Assembly (NCBI RefSeq): GCF_030532195.1
Contig: NZ_JAUNLP010000003.1
Location: 137,866-201,865 of the forward strand
Reading direction: 5' to 3'
From: Corynebacterium sp.
Lineage (GTDB): Bacteria > Actinomycetota > Actinomycetes > Mycobacteriales > Mycobacteriaceae
Length of the DNA: 64,000 bases
A program made the position numbers and the translations under genes. Shown here in pieces: positions 45,073 to 54,427 of the stretch (its first letter is position 1; each line of letters starts with the position of its first letter). Under the pieces are notes generated by a model. It saw nothing but the letters and a program-made list of their open reading frames with translations, was not told where the DNA came from and did no database searches.

Positions 45073-45332
45073 TTAAAACCTATTGCATTTGGCCACCGAT
45101 TGCGGGTGTACACGCGGGCGTGCCGACGTCCACGTGAGCGTCACCCGACGTTCTTTTGGTCACATTCCTCGATATTTTTCTCAAAATTAACGCTAAAACA
45201 CAGCGTCCACACTAGATTTTTTTAGTCACACTGGTAACATCCTTCTCAGTATTTTTCTGTTACCTAACAACTTTTGTTCACATCGACTCCACGTCGATGC
45301 ACCTTGTACCCCATATTTTTGGAGCTTTTACC

Positions 45333-46841
45333 GTGCCAACTCGCCGTCGCATCAATGCCCCGTCGATGGGCCGCCGTACCTTCCTATACGGACTCGCCGC
45401 CACCGCGGCGGCAGCTCCCCTCGTATCCTGGGGCGTCCGACAGTCCCCTACCCTGGTGGAAAGCCCTGGTGTTTCCCCGATTGCGGCCAAGCTCTCGACA
45501 TCGCCGCTGGCCGACTCCGTCACGATGCTGGTCGACGACGCGGCCGTCGGCACGCATACCATCTCTGACGCGCTGCACCCACTTCGCGGATTCGTCAAGG
45601 ACATCACCCGCGATGAGCCGTTCTCGCAGTTCGCGCTGACGTGGCCGGGAGATTCCAACGTTGAGCTCTACGTCCGTGCTGAGCGTGAAGACGGCAACTT
45701 CGGCCCGTGGTTCCACGCTGATTCCCACGCGCCGATGAATGGCTCGGGTCAGTCCGGCACTGAGCTCCTGTTCGTGGAGCCGACCAAGCGCGTGCAAGTC
45801 TCCACGATTGGCCTGAACCTGCTGGAGGGCATGGACCCGCGCAGCATCGTTGGCCTGGATCGCCTGGATCCATCTGCCATTGGTGAGAACCTGCAGAGCA
45901 TCATCGATGGCACTGCAGCACTGGCCTTGAATTCCGTGCAGGCTGTTTTCGTCGATGGTGTTGAGCAGTCTGGGCAGGTCATCACGCCAATTGCCTACGA
46001 GTCCGCCATCTCTGGCGCGCCGAAGGTCATCAGCCGCGCAGGCTGGGGTGCTGATGAATCCGCACGCAGCGGATCTAGCTCCTATCAGACCTTCAAGGGC
46101 ACCTGCATCCACCACACTGCGGGCTCCAATAGCTACACCGAGTCGCAGGCGCCGGCCATTGTGCGCGGCATTTACGCCTACCATGCACAGACGCTGGGCT
46201 GGGGCGATGTGGGGTACAACGCGCTGGTCGACAAGTTCGGCAATATCTATGAGGGTCGGTACGGCGGACTGGACAAGAACATCGAGGGCGCTCACGCCGG
46301 TGGCTTCAATGACGGCACCTTCGGCATCTCGGTGATGGGCAACTACGACCAGATTGCAATGCCGTCGGCGGCAGTCGCTGCAGTCGGCGAGATGGTTGGC
46401 TGGCGCATGAAGGTCGGCGGCGTGGACCCAATGTCCACCGCTTCTCTGACCAGCTCCGGCTACTCGAAGTCGCGCTACAGCTCCGGCCAGACGGTGAATC
46501 TGCCGGCTATTTTCGGTCACCGCGACACCGGCTACACCTCGTGCCCGGGCAACTTCGGCTACCAGCAGATGGATGACATCCGCGCAGCCGCGAAGGCCAA
46601 GTACGACGGCAACAGCGGTGCAGGTATCACCGGTGGGTCGAAGGATCCGGACTCCTCCGAGCAGTCCGGATTGAACCTTCCAGGTTTCCCGGGCGCCGAG
46701 GACTCGCAGGGCTCGCCGGAGGGCAGCACCGGGTCTACCGGCGCGCCAAGCCCGGCCGAATTCATCAACAACTATCTGGCTGACGGCCTGCCGGGAACCC
46801 CGGGTCAGGCCGCCCGTGATTTGTTCGCACCACAGCGCTAA
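45333..46841 (+). CDS. Secreted N-acetylmuramoyl-L-alanine amidase (PGRP type), Tat signal
   Basis: A 502-residue exported peptidoglycan amidase. The N-terminus has a twin-arginine signal (RRTFLYGLAATAAAAPL). After an N-terminal beta-rich domain, the PGRP/amidase_2 domain (about 220-400) shows zinc ligands in CIHHTAGS and FGHRDTGYTSCPG, with the catalytic region YNALVDKFGNIYEGRYGG. The C-terminus is a Gly/Ser/Pro-rich tail. I use the GTG at 45333, which has GGAG upstream, rather than the ATG at 45297. It matches the position of Rv3811 next to glf in M. tuberculosis. The next gene is a paralogue. Confidence 0.87.
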   Translation: MPTRRRINAPSMGRRTFLYGLAATAAAAPLVSWGVRQSPTLVESPGVSPIAAKLSTSPLADSVTMLVDDAAVGTHTISDALHPLRGFVKDITRDEPFSQFALTWPGDSNVELYVRAEREDGNFGPWFHADSHAPMNGSGQSGTELLFVEPTKRVQVSTIGLNLLEGMDPRSIVGLDRLDPSAIGENLQSIIDGTAALALNSVQAVFVDGVEQSGQVITPIAYESAISGAPKVISRAGWGADESARSGSSSYQTFKGTCIHHTAGSNSYTESQAPAIVRGIYAYHAQTLGWGDVGYNALVDKFGNIYEGRYGGLDKNIEGAHAGGFNDGTFGISVMGNYDQIAMPSAAVAAVGEMVGWRMKVGGVDPMSTASLTSSGYSKSRYSSGQTVNLPAIFGHRDTGYTSCPGNFGYQQMDDIRAAAKAKYDGNSGAGITGGSKDPDSSEQSGLNLPGFPGAEDSQGSPEGSTGSTGAPSPAEFINNYLADGLPGTPGQAARDLFAPQR

Positions 46842-46927
46842 CCCGCTGCGGGCACAATCCGCATAGCCACTACCAGCAACTTTGTGCTTTATTGACAGCC
46901 AACAGCTTTCACGCAGGAGTAAAAACC

Positions 46928-49411
46928 GTGTTTAGTCGCCGACGCATTAATCGCCGCGCAGGGGCCAAGCAATCCTTGGTGCTCTCTGCCGTAGCGGCAC
47001 TTTTCCTCACACCCGTTGTCGTTGTCGGAGCAGGCGCCGCGTATGACCTCATTGAGGACAACGGTGTCGGCCCAATCGACCCCGTTGTTCAGAGCAAGTC
47101 GCTGGCAGACAGTGCCTCTGTCTTAGTTGAGGACGCGGCAATTGCCACGCAGTCGCTGGTCGACGACGCACACCCCAACCGCGGTGTCGTCAAGGAAATC
47201 ACCTCAGACACAGAGTTTTCCCAGTTCGCCCTGACCTGGGCCGGTAGCGCTGATATCGCCAGCTACGTGCGCGCACAGCGTGCCGACGGCTCCTGGTCCG
47301 ACTGGTTCAGTGTCGATCCGGAGTACCCCGCTGAGGGCAATGCCAATGGTCTCAATGGCACCGAGCTGGTCTACGTGGAGCCGACCAAGCGCGTTCAGGT
47401 CTCCACCCACGGTCTCAACATCTTCGGCCCAGGCTCCGGTGTGGATCTGAAGGATATCCAGGGTGCCGAAAAGCTGGATATGTCCAAGATTAACCTGGAC
47501 GAAATCAACGCCGAAGGCGCTAAGAAGGCCGTCGAGGACACCAAGGAAGCGGTAAAGGGCGCAGCCGACAAGGCCGCATCCGACTACCAACAGGTCCAAG
47601 ACGCCGCACCGGAGGATGCTCTGGACGATCCAACCAAGCCCGCCGATGACGACGAAGGCCTGGATTCGCCGAATGTGCCTGTGAAGTGGACGGACATCGA
47701 GCCGGTTGCCGATGAGATGCCAATTGACAAAGTCGACGCAGTGCTTATCGACGGTCAAGCGGCCGAAAGCGCCATCGACCCCATCGTTGACGCGAAGAAC
47801 GTCACGGGTATGCCAAAGGTCATTACCCGTGCCGGTTGGGGCGCAAATGAAAACTCCCGCTGCATGGGCCCGGATTACGACAACAAGCTCGTCGGTGCCA
47901 CTGTTCACCACACCGCTGGTTCGAACAACTACACCGAAGCACAGTCCGCTGGCATTGTTCGCGGCATCTACCAGTACCACGCTCAGACTCTGGGCTGGTG
48001 CGACATCGGATACAACGCGCTGGTGGACAAGTACGGCAACATCTTTGAAGGTCGCTACGGCGGCCTGGACAAGAACGTCCAGGGCGCTCACGCCGGTGGC
48101 TTCAACACCGGTACCTTCGGTATCTCCATGATGGGTAACTACACCTCGGTTGCACCGAGTGAGGCTGCCATCAAGTCTGTCGGCAACATGATTGGCTGGC
48201 GCCTGAAGGTCGCCGGTGTCAAGCCGAAGGGCCAGATTCAGATGACCTCGGGTGGCACCAGCTACACAAAGTACCCATACGGCACCACCGTTACTCTGCC
48301 GACCATCTTCGCGCACCGCGATGTCGGTAACACCACCTGCCCGGGCGACTCGGGCTACGCGCAGATGGACAAAATCCGCAATATTGCGGAGAAGAAGTAC
48401 AACGCTCTGACCAGCGGCACCATTGACAATGAAGGCCCAGACGGCTTGGCTGACCTGCTGGTTCCGAAGGACGAGGATTCGAAGTCTGACTCTGAGAAGT
48501 CCGACTCTGAGCAGACTGACACTCAGAGCGAGAGCACCACTTCGACGTCTTCGGCAACCTCGACTACCTCAACGGCTGAGTCCTCCTCTGCTACCTCGAC
48601 GACGTCCGCGACCCCGAGCACCTCGACTGCCTCGAAGTCGGAGAGCACCAAGAGCACTTCTTCGACGACCTCGACCAAGCAGTCCACGACTTCGCAGTCG
48701 ACCACCTCGACGACCGCAGAGCCGACTGACTCGACCAACGTCACCAGTTCGACCACCGCGACACCTGTCACTGGCACTATGACGGATACGCCCTCCAGCC
48801 CGTCGTTAAGCGGATCTAGCGATTCCACCTCGGCGGCCGAGCCGAGCGAGGAGCGCGAGCAGCGCAAGGCTGCCGCGGTTGAGGCAATTTCGGGTGCACG
48901 CTCCATGCTCGCCTCCGCGCTGGGCATGCTGGGCGCACCGGGCCTCGGCCAGACGGCGGACGCCATCCTGTCGGCCGTGGGACGCTCCGTTGAAAACGGT
49001 CCGTCCATCTCTGACCTGCCGGTTCTGGCAGCTGAGATTATCAAGATCGACCAGCAGAATGACCTCGCTGCCGAGTGGCGCCATGTCCAGGAGGAGATGG
49101 GTTCCGTGCTCGGTTACGCCATGTCGGGCATCCAGAGTGGCGCGACGGTGTCCAACTCCAGCGGTCAGGCTGACCCGCTGCAGTACGCGAAGTTCTCCAA
49201 CGGCGTGATTACGTACTCGGAGACCACCGGCGCGAATGCCATCTGGGGCAAGATTGCTGACGAATGGGCACGTCAGGGCTTTGAGGTCGGCAAGCTCGGC
49301 GCACCGACCAAGACTCAGGTTGTCGATGGCAACACCGAGCGTGCCGAATTCCAGAACGGCACCATCGTGCTCGACCTCGGCACCGGCAAGGTTACCGTCG
49401 AGATCAAGTAA
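46928..49411 (+). CDS. Secreted PGRP-type amidase with Ser/Thr-rich linker and LGFP repeat
   Basis: An 827-residue paralogue of the preceding gene. The signal sequence (SLVLSAVAALFLTPVVVVGAG) is followed by the same N-terminal domain with an acidic insertion (about 190-270). The amidase domain has VHHTAGSNNY and FAHRDVGNTTCPG zinc motifs. Residues about 515-640 are almost wholly Ser, Thr, Ala and Glu, a likely extended and glycosylated wall-spanning linker. The last 100 residues hold an LGFP-type wall-binding repeat. The GTG at 46928 has AGGAG upstream. The two amidases probably arose by duplication. Confidence 0.88.
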   Translation: MFSRRRINRRAGAKQSLVLSAVAALFLTPVVVVGAGAAYDLIEDNGVGPIDPVVQSKSLADSASVLVEDAAIATQSLVDDAHPNRGVVKEITSDTEFSQFALTWAGSADIASYVRAQRADGSWSDWFSVDPEYPAEGNANGLNGTELVYVEPTKRVQVSTHGLNIFGPGSGVDLKDIQGAEKLDMSKINLDEINAEGAKKAVEDTKEAVKGAADKAASDYQQVQDAAPEDALDDPTKPADDDEGLDSPNVPVKWTDIEPVADEMPIDKVDAVLIDGQAAESAIDPIVDAKNVTGMPKVITRAGWGANENSRCMGPDYDNKLVGATVHHTAGSNNYTEAQSAGIVRGIYQYHAQTLGWCDIGYNALVDKYGNIFEGRYGGLDKNVQGAHAGGFNTGTFGISMMGNYTSVAPSEAAIKSVGNMIGWRLKVAGVKPKGQIQMTSGGTSYTKYPYGTTVTLPTIFAHRDVGNTTCPGDSGYAQMDKIRNIAEKKYNALTSGTIDNEGPDGLADLLVPKDEDSKSDSEKSDSEQTDTQSESTTSTSSATSTTSTAESSSATSTTSATPSTSTASKSESTKSTSSTTSTKQSTTSQSTTSTTAEPTDSTNVTSSTTATPVTGTMTDTPSSPSLSGSSDSTSAAEPSEEREQRKAAAVEAISGARSMLASALGMLGAPGLGQTADAILSAVGRSVENGPSISDLPVLAAEIIKIDQQNDLAAEWRHVQEEMGSVLGYAMSGIQSGATVSNSSGQADPLQYAKFSNGVITYSETTGANAIWGKIADEWARQGFEVGKLGAPTKTQVVDGNTERAEFQNGTIVLDLGTGKVTVEIK

Positions 49412-49426
49412 CTGGGTGGGACGCTG

Positions 49427-50260
49427 CTAAAACCAGCGTTCCAGCACCTGGGCGACACCATCATCATCATTGGTGGCGGTGATTTCGTCTGCTATCTGCT
49501 TGACCTTGTCAGCAGCGTTGCCCATCGCAACACCCGTGCCCGCCCACGCCAACATTTCAATATCATTGGGCATATCGCCGAAGCAGACGACATCAGCCGA
49601 CGTTGCCCCTACCAATTCGGACACGTATTCCAGCCCGGCGCGCTTAGTGACACCCGGCGCGGAAACCTCCAGCAACCCATCCGGCATGGAGTACGTCACG
49701 TGCGCGCGGCTTGCATCAATTACCGGCGCAATCAGCTCATAGAGCTGCGCACTGTTCAAGTCAGGATTGCGCAAAAGCAGCTTCGTCGCCGACTTTGCGA
49801 GCACCGCTTCCTCCGCAATCAGCCCATGCTCATCTGATTCCCACGCATGGTCATAGGACGGCGCCACCACAAACAGCTCATCAATCGCGTCATACGCCGA
49901 CGTCCCGGCGCGTTCCGCAGCAACCCCGATGCCACCGACCGACGCTGTTGCTTCACGGGCGTGCTTTACGACGTAATGCAGCGTCTCCGGCTCCAACGTT
50001 TTAGCGGACACCACTTCATCGCGCGCGGCATCATAAATGACCGCGCCGTTGGCGCAGACGCACAGAGGTCGAACGGGTAGCTGATCGAGCACAGGTTTCA
50101 GCCAGCGCGCGGGACGCCCTGTGGCCAGCACCAATGGTGTCCCGTGGCGCAGCATCCTGGTCACTACCGCGCGCAGACGAGGGGTGACGCGCTCCCGGGA
50201 ATCGATAAAAGTGCCATCAATATCTGAGGCAACGAGCAGCGGTTGAATTGTCTCAGTCAC
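49427..50260 (-). CDS. HAD-superfamily (Cof-like) phosphatase
   Basis: A 277-residue type IIB HAD hydrolase. The DxD nucleophile motif is VASDIDGTFIDS at the N-terminus. The C-terminal GDMPNDIEMLAWAGTGVAMGNA holds the metal-binding aspartates. It should dephosphorylate a small metabolite such as a sugar phosphate or FMN-like compound; the substrate is not evident. It lies 6 bp after the acyltransferase gene, in the order seen for Rv3813c and its acyltransferase neighbours in mycobacteria. Confidence 0.88.
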   Translation of the reverse strand: MTETIQPLLVASDIDGTFIDSRERVTPRLRAVVTRMLRHGTPLVLATGRPARWLKPVLDQLPVRPLCVCANGAVIYDAARDEVVSAKTLEPETLHYVVKHAREATASVGGIGVAAERAGTSAYDAIDELFVVAPSYDHAWESDEHGLIAEEAVLAKSATKLLLRNPDLNSAQLYELIAPVIDASRAHVTYSMPDGLLEVSAPGVTKRAGLEYVSELVGATSADVVCFGDMPNDIEMLAWAGTGVAMGNAADKVKQIADEITATNDDDGVAQVLERWF

Positions 50261-50266
50261 GGCGAA

Positions 50267-51880
50267 CTACTCGCCGTTTTCGCCGTTGTCGCAGAACCGG
50301 TCGGCCAGCATCTCGAGTGTGGCAACCACTCCCCCATGCGCTGCGGTATCAACTACCCAGCCCGCATTGCGCAGCAGTGTCCAGTCCGCATCGGCCATCA
50401 CTACTGGCATGCCAACGCGATCGAGCGCCTCGGAGAAAATTTCCCGCGAGGCAAACAACATTGCGCTTTCCTCCTTGCGAGCCTGCTCGCGCAGAGTCAC
50501 CGCCACAGCATTGGTGACATCCAGCTTGCTGGCGTTTTCAGGAAGCTCCACCGTTTTCAGGTCGGCACAGTGCAGGGCCGTCAGGTCAGGCTTGTCGCCC
50601 TTATCATGCAGGACGATGATTGTGGCGCCCTCACCGGCGAGCTGCTCCAAGGCCTTCATAGTGTCTTCGCTGATACCGTTCGCGCCGTCGACAAGCGAAC
50701 CGGGGTAATCGAAGATGAACGACTGCGGCTTGGTGGTGATGAGTTTGTCCAGGCGCTGCGGCAGCTTGTCGCGGATCATCATCGACTGACCGATGAGGCG
50801 GTAGACGCTCTGCTGCGTCTGCTCCAGGCTGGCGGCGGAAGCCTTTTCCAACTGCGCGTAGGTATCGCGGAATGTCGCGCGCATGGATTCGGTGGCGGCG
50901 AGGACGGAATCCCGGCTCTCCTTCGCGCCAGCGACGACTTCATCCGCCATCTGCTCGACGGACTGGCGAAGCTGCGCGAGCATCGCCGTTGTCTGCTCCT
51001 TCGCGCGTGTCGATTCCGCACTCACGGTATTGGAGGCATCAATGAACTGCTGCTTGGTCTGGCCGCGGAATTCACGTGCAGACTCGGCGAGCTTGTCCTT
51101 GAACGATGCCAAGTCACTGCGCAAGTGGCGAATGCGCTGGCGCTCTTCCTCAACTTTGAGGTCCTCTGCCTGGGCCTCTTCGAAGGTCGGGGCGCCGCCG
51201 CCGAGGCGTGTCGGAACCCAGTAGGCGCCCTGTGGCAGTGGGCCTTCCGCCTCCGCGTACTCATCCCAGAGTTGGCGGACGCCCTGATCCATGATTTCGT
51301 GCAGCTTATCAGTGGCCTCTACTGGATCGCCCTCCGGATGCCACGGTGGCAGCACCACCATATGAATAGGAGTATTGGTGCGACCGAGGTGCTTTGGATG
51401 CCCCTTCGTCCACACGCGCTGGGATCCCACGATCAGCACGGGAAGAATGGGCTTACCGGTGCGCTGCGCCATACGCACCGCACCGGTCTTGAGGTTTTTT
51501 ACCTCGAAGCTGCGGGAGATTGTCGACTCCGGGAAGATGCCGACCAGTTCATCATTTTCCAGCATCTCACAGGCCGTTTCGAAGGACTTAGAGCCATCGG
51601 TGCGGTCAACCGGAATGTGCTTGAGAGAGCGCATGATGGGCCCGGCAATGGGATGGTCAAAGACTTCCTTCTTCGCCATGAAACGCACATAGCGACGGTA
51701 CTTGCGAAACGGAATACCGACGTACGTGAAGTCCATGTATCCGGTGTGGTTGGTCACCACAACGGCACCGGACTTCTTAGGCACGTTTTCCCAGCCCTTG
51801 ATAGTGAATTTCAAACCTTGGGCAAAGAAGACGGCGCGCGCTAATCCGATAACGCCAAAGTACACGGGATCTTTGAACAT
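50267..51880 (-). CDS. PlsC-type acyltransferase fused to a coiled coil and a degenerate HAD-like domain
   Basis: A 537-residue protein. The N-terminal 230 residues are a lysophosphatidic acid acyltransferase domain with the HX4D motif (TNHTGYMD), the lipid-binding FPEST and an RTD segment. Residues about 245-385 are helical and predicted coiled coil. The C-terminal 150 residues start FIFDYPGSLVDGANG and end VVMADADWTLLRNAGWVVDTAAHGGVVATLE, a pattern like a HAD domain lacking the second aspartate of the DxD motif. The ATG at 51880 is chosen; the upstream 35 codons look non-coding. It corresponds by position to the Rv3814c-Rv3816c acyltransferases. Confidence 0.82.
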   Translation of the reverse strand: MFKDPVYFGVIGLARAVFFAQGLKFTIKGWENVPKKSGAVVVTNHTGYMDFTYVGIPFRKYRRYVRFMAKKEVFDHPIAGPIMRSLKHIPVDRTDGSKSFETACEMLENDELVGIFPESTISRSFEVKNLKTGAVRMAQRTGKPILPVLIVGSQRVWTKGHPKHLGRTNTPIHMVVLPPWHPEGDPVEATDKLHEIMDQGVRQLWDEYAEAEGPLPQGAYWVPTRLGGGAPTFEEAQAEDLKVEEERQRIRHLRSDLASFKDKLAESAREFRGQTKQQFIDASNTVSAESTRAKEQTTAMLAQLRQSVEQMADEVVAGAKESRDSVLAATESMRATFRDTYAQLEKASAASLEQTQQSVYRLIGQSMMIRDKLPQRLDKLITTKPQSFIFDYPGSLVDGANGISEDTMKALEQLAGEGATIIVLHDKGDKPDLTALHCADLKTVELPENASKLDVTNAVAVTLREQARKEESAMLFASREIFSEALDRVGMPVVMADADWTLLRNAGWVVDTAAHGGVVATLEMLADRFCDNGENGE

Positions 51881-52383
51881 AACTTTTACTCTACAATCTT
51901 TCGCACTCAGCAGCGGGCCTGTGCGCATCGGCTCGTCATATCTATTGAGCCGCACTACCCCCGAAAATTTGGCCAAAGCGGACATATGGACACAACAACC
52001 ACACCACTTTTAGGTGAACGGCTTTCATGGAATAGGTGACGCGATTGTGGTGAGCCAAGTTACAAATTTGTGTTTTCGCCAGTTGCGTTAAACTCGCGCA
52101 CAAGCCCCTCTCGCCTCCGATTTGCCTCACCCCCATTAGGGGGCTTCGGCTAACTTTTTTTCACAACGCTATGGGTAGCAAAATTGTTCAAAAAATGCTC
52201 TCTAGCTGGGGCGATAGAGGCACAGACGCACGCACCCTTTCATTCGCTTTTCATACCTTTATTTATATCTACGTAACCGTAGGTTATCCCTTACCAACAG
52301 GCTCCTTTTTTGTTAACGTGAGCCATGAGCCGAGAAATTCTCTTCGACGAAAGATCAACACCCCCATCGGGAAGGATTGGAAA
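51881..52383. promoter_or_regulatory. Divergent region upstream of the acyltransferase and glpD genes
   Basis: About 500 AT-rich bp hold both promoters. CCCCC-atta-GGGGG at 52130-52143 followed by a T7 run at 52155-52161 could act as an attenuator or end a short upstream transcript before glpD. CTACG/CGTAG at about 52270 is a small hairpin. The frame from 52171 to the glpD start is open but looks non-coding. I see no catabolite-regulator palindrome with standard spacing. Confidence 0.4.
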
Positions 52384-54120
52384 ATGTCGTCCTCTTCATC
52401 TCTCGCCCCCTCCGCAGTTCTGAATAAAGAACAGCACGCAAAAACCTGGGAAAAGTTCGGCACCGAGCAGTACGACGTCGTCATCATCGGCGGCGGTTCC
52501 GTTGGCGCTGGCGCTGCACTTGATGCCGCTACCCGCGGTTTGAAGACAGCCGTTATTGAAACCCGTGACTTCGCCGGCGGTACTTCCAGCCGCTCCTCCA
52601 AGATGTTCCACGGCGGCCTGCGCTACCTGCAGATGCTGGACTTCCGCCTTGTCGCAGAGTCCCTGCGCGAGCGCGAACTGTCGATGTCCCACCTGGCTCC
52701 GCACCTGGTCAAGCCGCTGCGCTTCGTATTCCCGCTGACCCACCGCATCTGGGAGCGCCCATTCATGGCTTCGGGCTTCTTCCTTTACGACGTCATGGGT
52801 GGCGCCAAGCAGGTTCCAATGCAGAAGCACTACTCCCGCAAGGGCACCCTGAAGCAGGCTCCGGGCCTGAAGCAGGATGCCGTCGTCGGCGGTGTTCGCT
52901 ACTACGACACCCTGGTTGACGATGCCCGTCACACCATGACCGTCCTGCGTACGGCTGCTCACTTCGGTGCAGATGTCCGTACTTCCACCCAAGTCGTTGA
53001 CTTCGAGAAGGAAGGCGAGCGCATCGTCGGCGCCAAACTGCTCGACACCGATACCGGCGCTACCACTACTATTCACGGCAGCGTCTTCGTCAACGCCACC
53101 GGCATTTGGTCCGATGAGATTGAGAAGCTGGCAGGTGTCACCGGTAAGTTCCGCGTCCACACCTCCAAGGGCGTCCATATCGTCATCCCGAAGTCCGCTC
53201 TCGAGGGCTCGGTGGCAATGACCTTCGTGACTGAGAAGTCCGTCCTGTTCGTCATCCCGTGGGGTGAGTACTGGATCATCGGCACCACCGACACCGACTG
53301 GACCATGAACCTGGCCAATCCAGCCGCAACCCGCGCTGATATCGACTACATCCTCGATCACGTCAACGCCAAGGTCCGCCGCCCAATCACTTACGACGAC
53401 ATCGTCGGTGTCTACTCGGGTCTGCGTCCACTGGTGGAAGGCAACTCCGACTCCACCACCAACCTCTCCCGTAACCACGCCGTTGCACACGTTGCTCCGG
53501 GCATGGTCTCTGTCGCAGGTGGTAAGTACACCACCTACCGCGTCATCGGTGCTGACACCATTGACGCTGCTGTTCAGGACATTCCGCGCAAGGTACCGGA
53601 GTCCGTCACTGCTGATGTCCCGCTGCTCGGTGCCGATGGTTACCACGCACTGAACAACCAGAAGCCGCAGCTGGCTAAGCAGTTCGGTATCACCGAAAAG
53701 CAGGTTGAGCACCTGCTCAACCGCTACGGTTCCCTCATCTACGAGGTGCTAGCTCCGGCCGCTGAGGACAAGTCTCTGCTTGAACCACTGGAGGCCGCTG
53801 AGCAGTACCTACGCGCTGAGGTTCTCTACGCGGTCACCCACGAAGGTGCCCTGCACCTGGATGACATTCTGGAGCGCCGCCTGCGCGTCTCTATGGAGTA
53901 CGCACACCGCGGTGTCGACAGCGCACGCGCTGTCGCAGAGCTGGTTGCCCCAGTCCTGGGCTGGGACAAGGAGACCATGGAGAAGGAAATCAAGGTCTTC
54001 ATCGAGCGCGTTGAAGCAACCCTGGCAGCCGAGCATGAGCTGACCGACAAGGCCGCTAACGAGATTGCTGCACACGCAGTGGAGACTCGTGCGGACGTCG
54101 ACACCAGCCTCGACCGCTAG
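52384..54120 (+). CDS. glpD: Aerobic glycerol-3-phosphate dehydrogenase
   Basis: A 578-residue membrane-associated FAD enzyme that oxidises glycerol 3-phosphate to dihydroxyacetone phosphate and feeds electrons to menaquinone. The FAD site YDVVIIGGGSVGAGAALDAATRG is near residue 30. RDFAGGTSSRSSKMFHGGLRYL, the substrate-site region GTTDTDWTMN and the GGKYTTYR segment are all present. The ATG at 52384 has GGGAAGGA upstream. It leads the glpD-glpF-glpK-lipase run. A terminator follows it. Confidence 0.95.
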   Translation: MSSSSSLAPSAVLNKEQHAKTWEKFGTEQYDVVIIGGGSVGAGAALDAATRGLKTAVIETRDFAGGTSSRSSKMFHGGLRYLQMLDFRLVAESLRERELSMSHLAPHLVKPLRFVFPLTHRIWERPFMASGFFLYDVMGGAKQVPMQKHYSRKGTLKQAPGLKQDAVVGGVRYYDTLVDDARHTMTVLRTAAHFGADVRTSTQVVDFEKEGERIVGAKLLDTDTGATTTIHGSVFVNATGIWSDEIEKLAGVTGKFRVHTSKGVHIVIPKSALEGSVAMTFVTEKSVLFVIPWGEYWIIGTTDTDWTMNLANPAATRADIDYILDHVNAKVRRPITYDDIVGVYSGLRPLVEGNSDSTTNLSRNHAVAHVAPGMVSVAGGKYTTYRVIGADTIDAAVQDIPRKVPESVTADVPLLGADGYHALNNQKPQLAKQFGITEKQVEHLLNRYGSLIYEVLAPAAEDKSLLEPLEAAEQYLRAEVLYAVTHEGALHLDDILERRLRVSMEYAHRGVDSARAVAELVAPVLGWDKETMEKEIKVFIERVEATLAAEHELTDKAANEIAAHAVETRADVDTSLDR

Positions 54121-54280
54121 TTGGTACTCCCTACCACCTCGGTGGTCATGGGGTTAGGTTCTTCTAACGAGCACGTTCCCAATGGCCACTAACGCTGTAG
54201 ACACAACGTAATAGGTCTCTTTAAAAAGCTTTAAAAGGCAGCTCATGGTTCCCAATGAGCTGATGGGTCAAAAATAAGAG

Positions 54281-54316
54281 TGCCGGCGAAAAGCAATTCT
54301 CGCCGGCATTTCTTTT
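54281..54316 (+). terminator. Terminator after glpD
   Basis: TGCCGGCGA at 54281-54289 pairs perfectly with 54300-54308 and is followed by a TTTCTTTT stretch. A second, weaker hairpin (CAGCTCAT at 54239-54246 with 54255-54262) lies just before it. The rest of the 307-bp gap to glpF is AT-rich and should hold the glpFK promoter. Confidence 0.85.
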
Positions 54317-54427
54317 ACCCGGAGTGCTTTTGCTCGGTTTTTACCCGGCTTTTACGCGGAGTGTTTTTACGTTGAAGAAAACCATCGTGGTCGCGCGTGG
54401 CCACGAGCAAGAGAAAGTTTCTAATCC

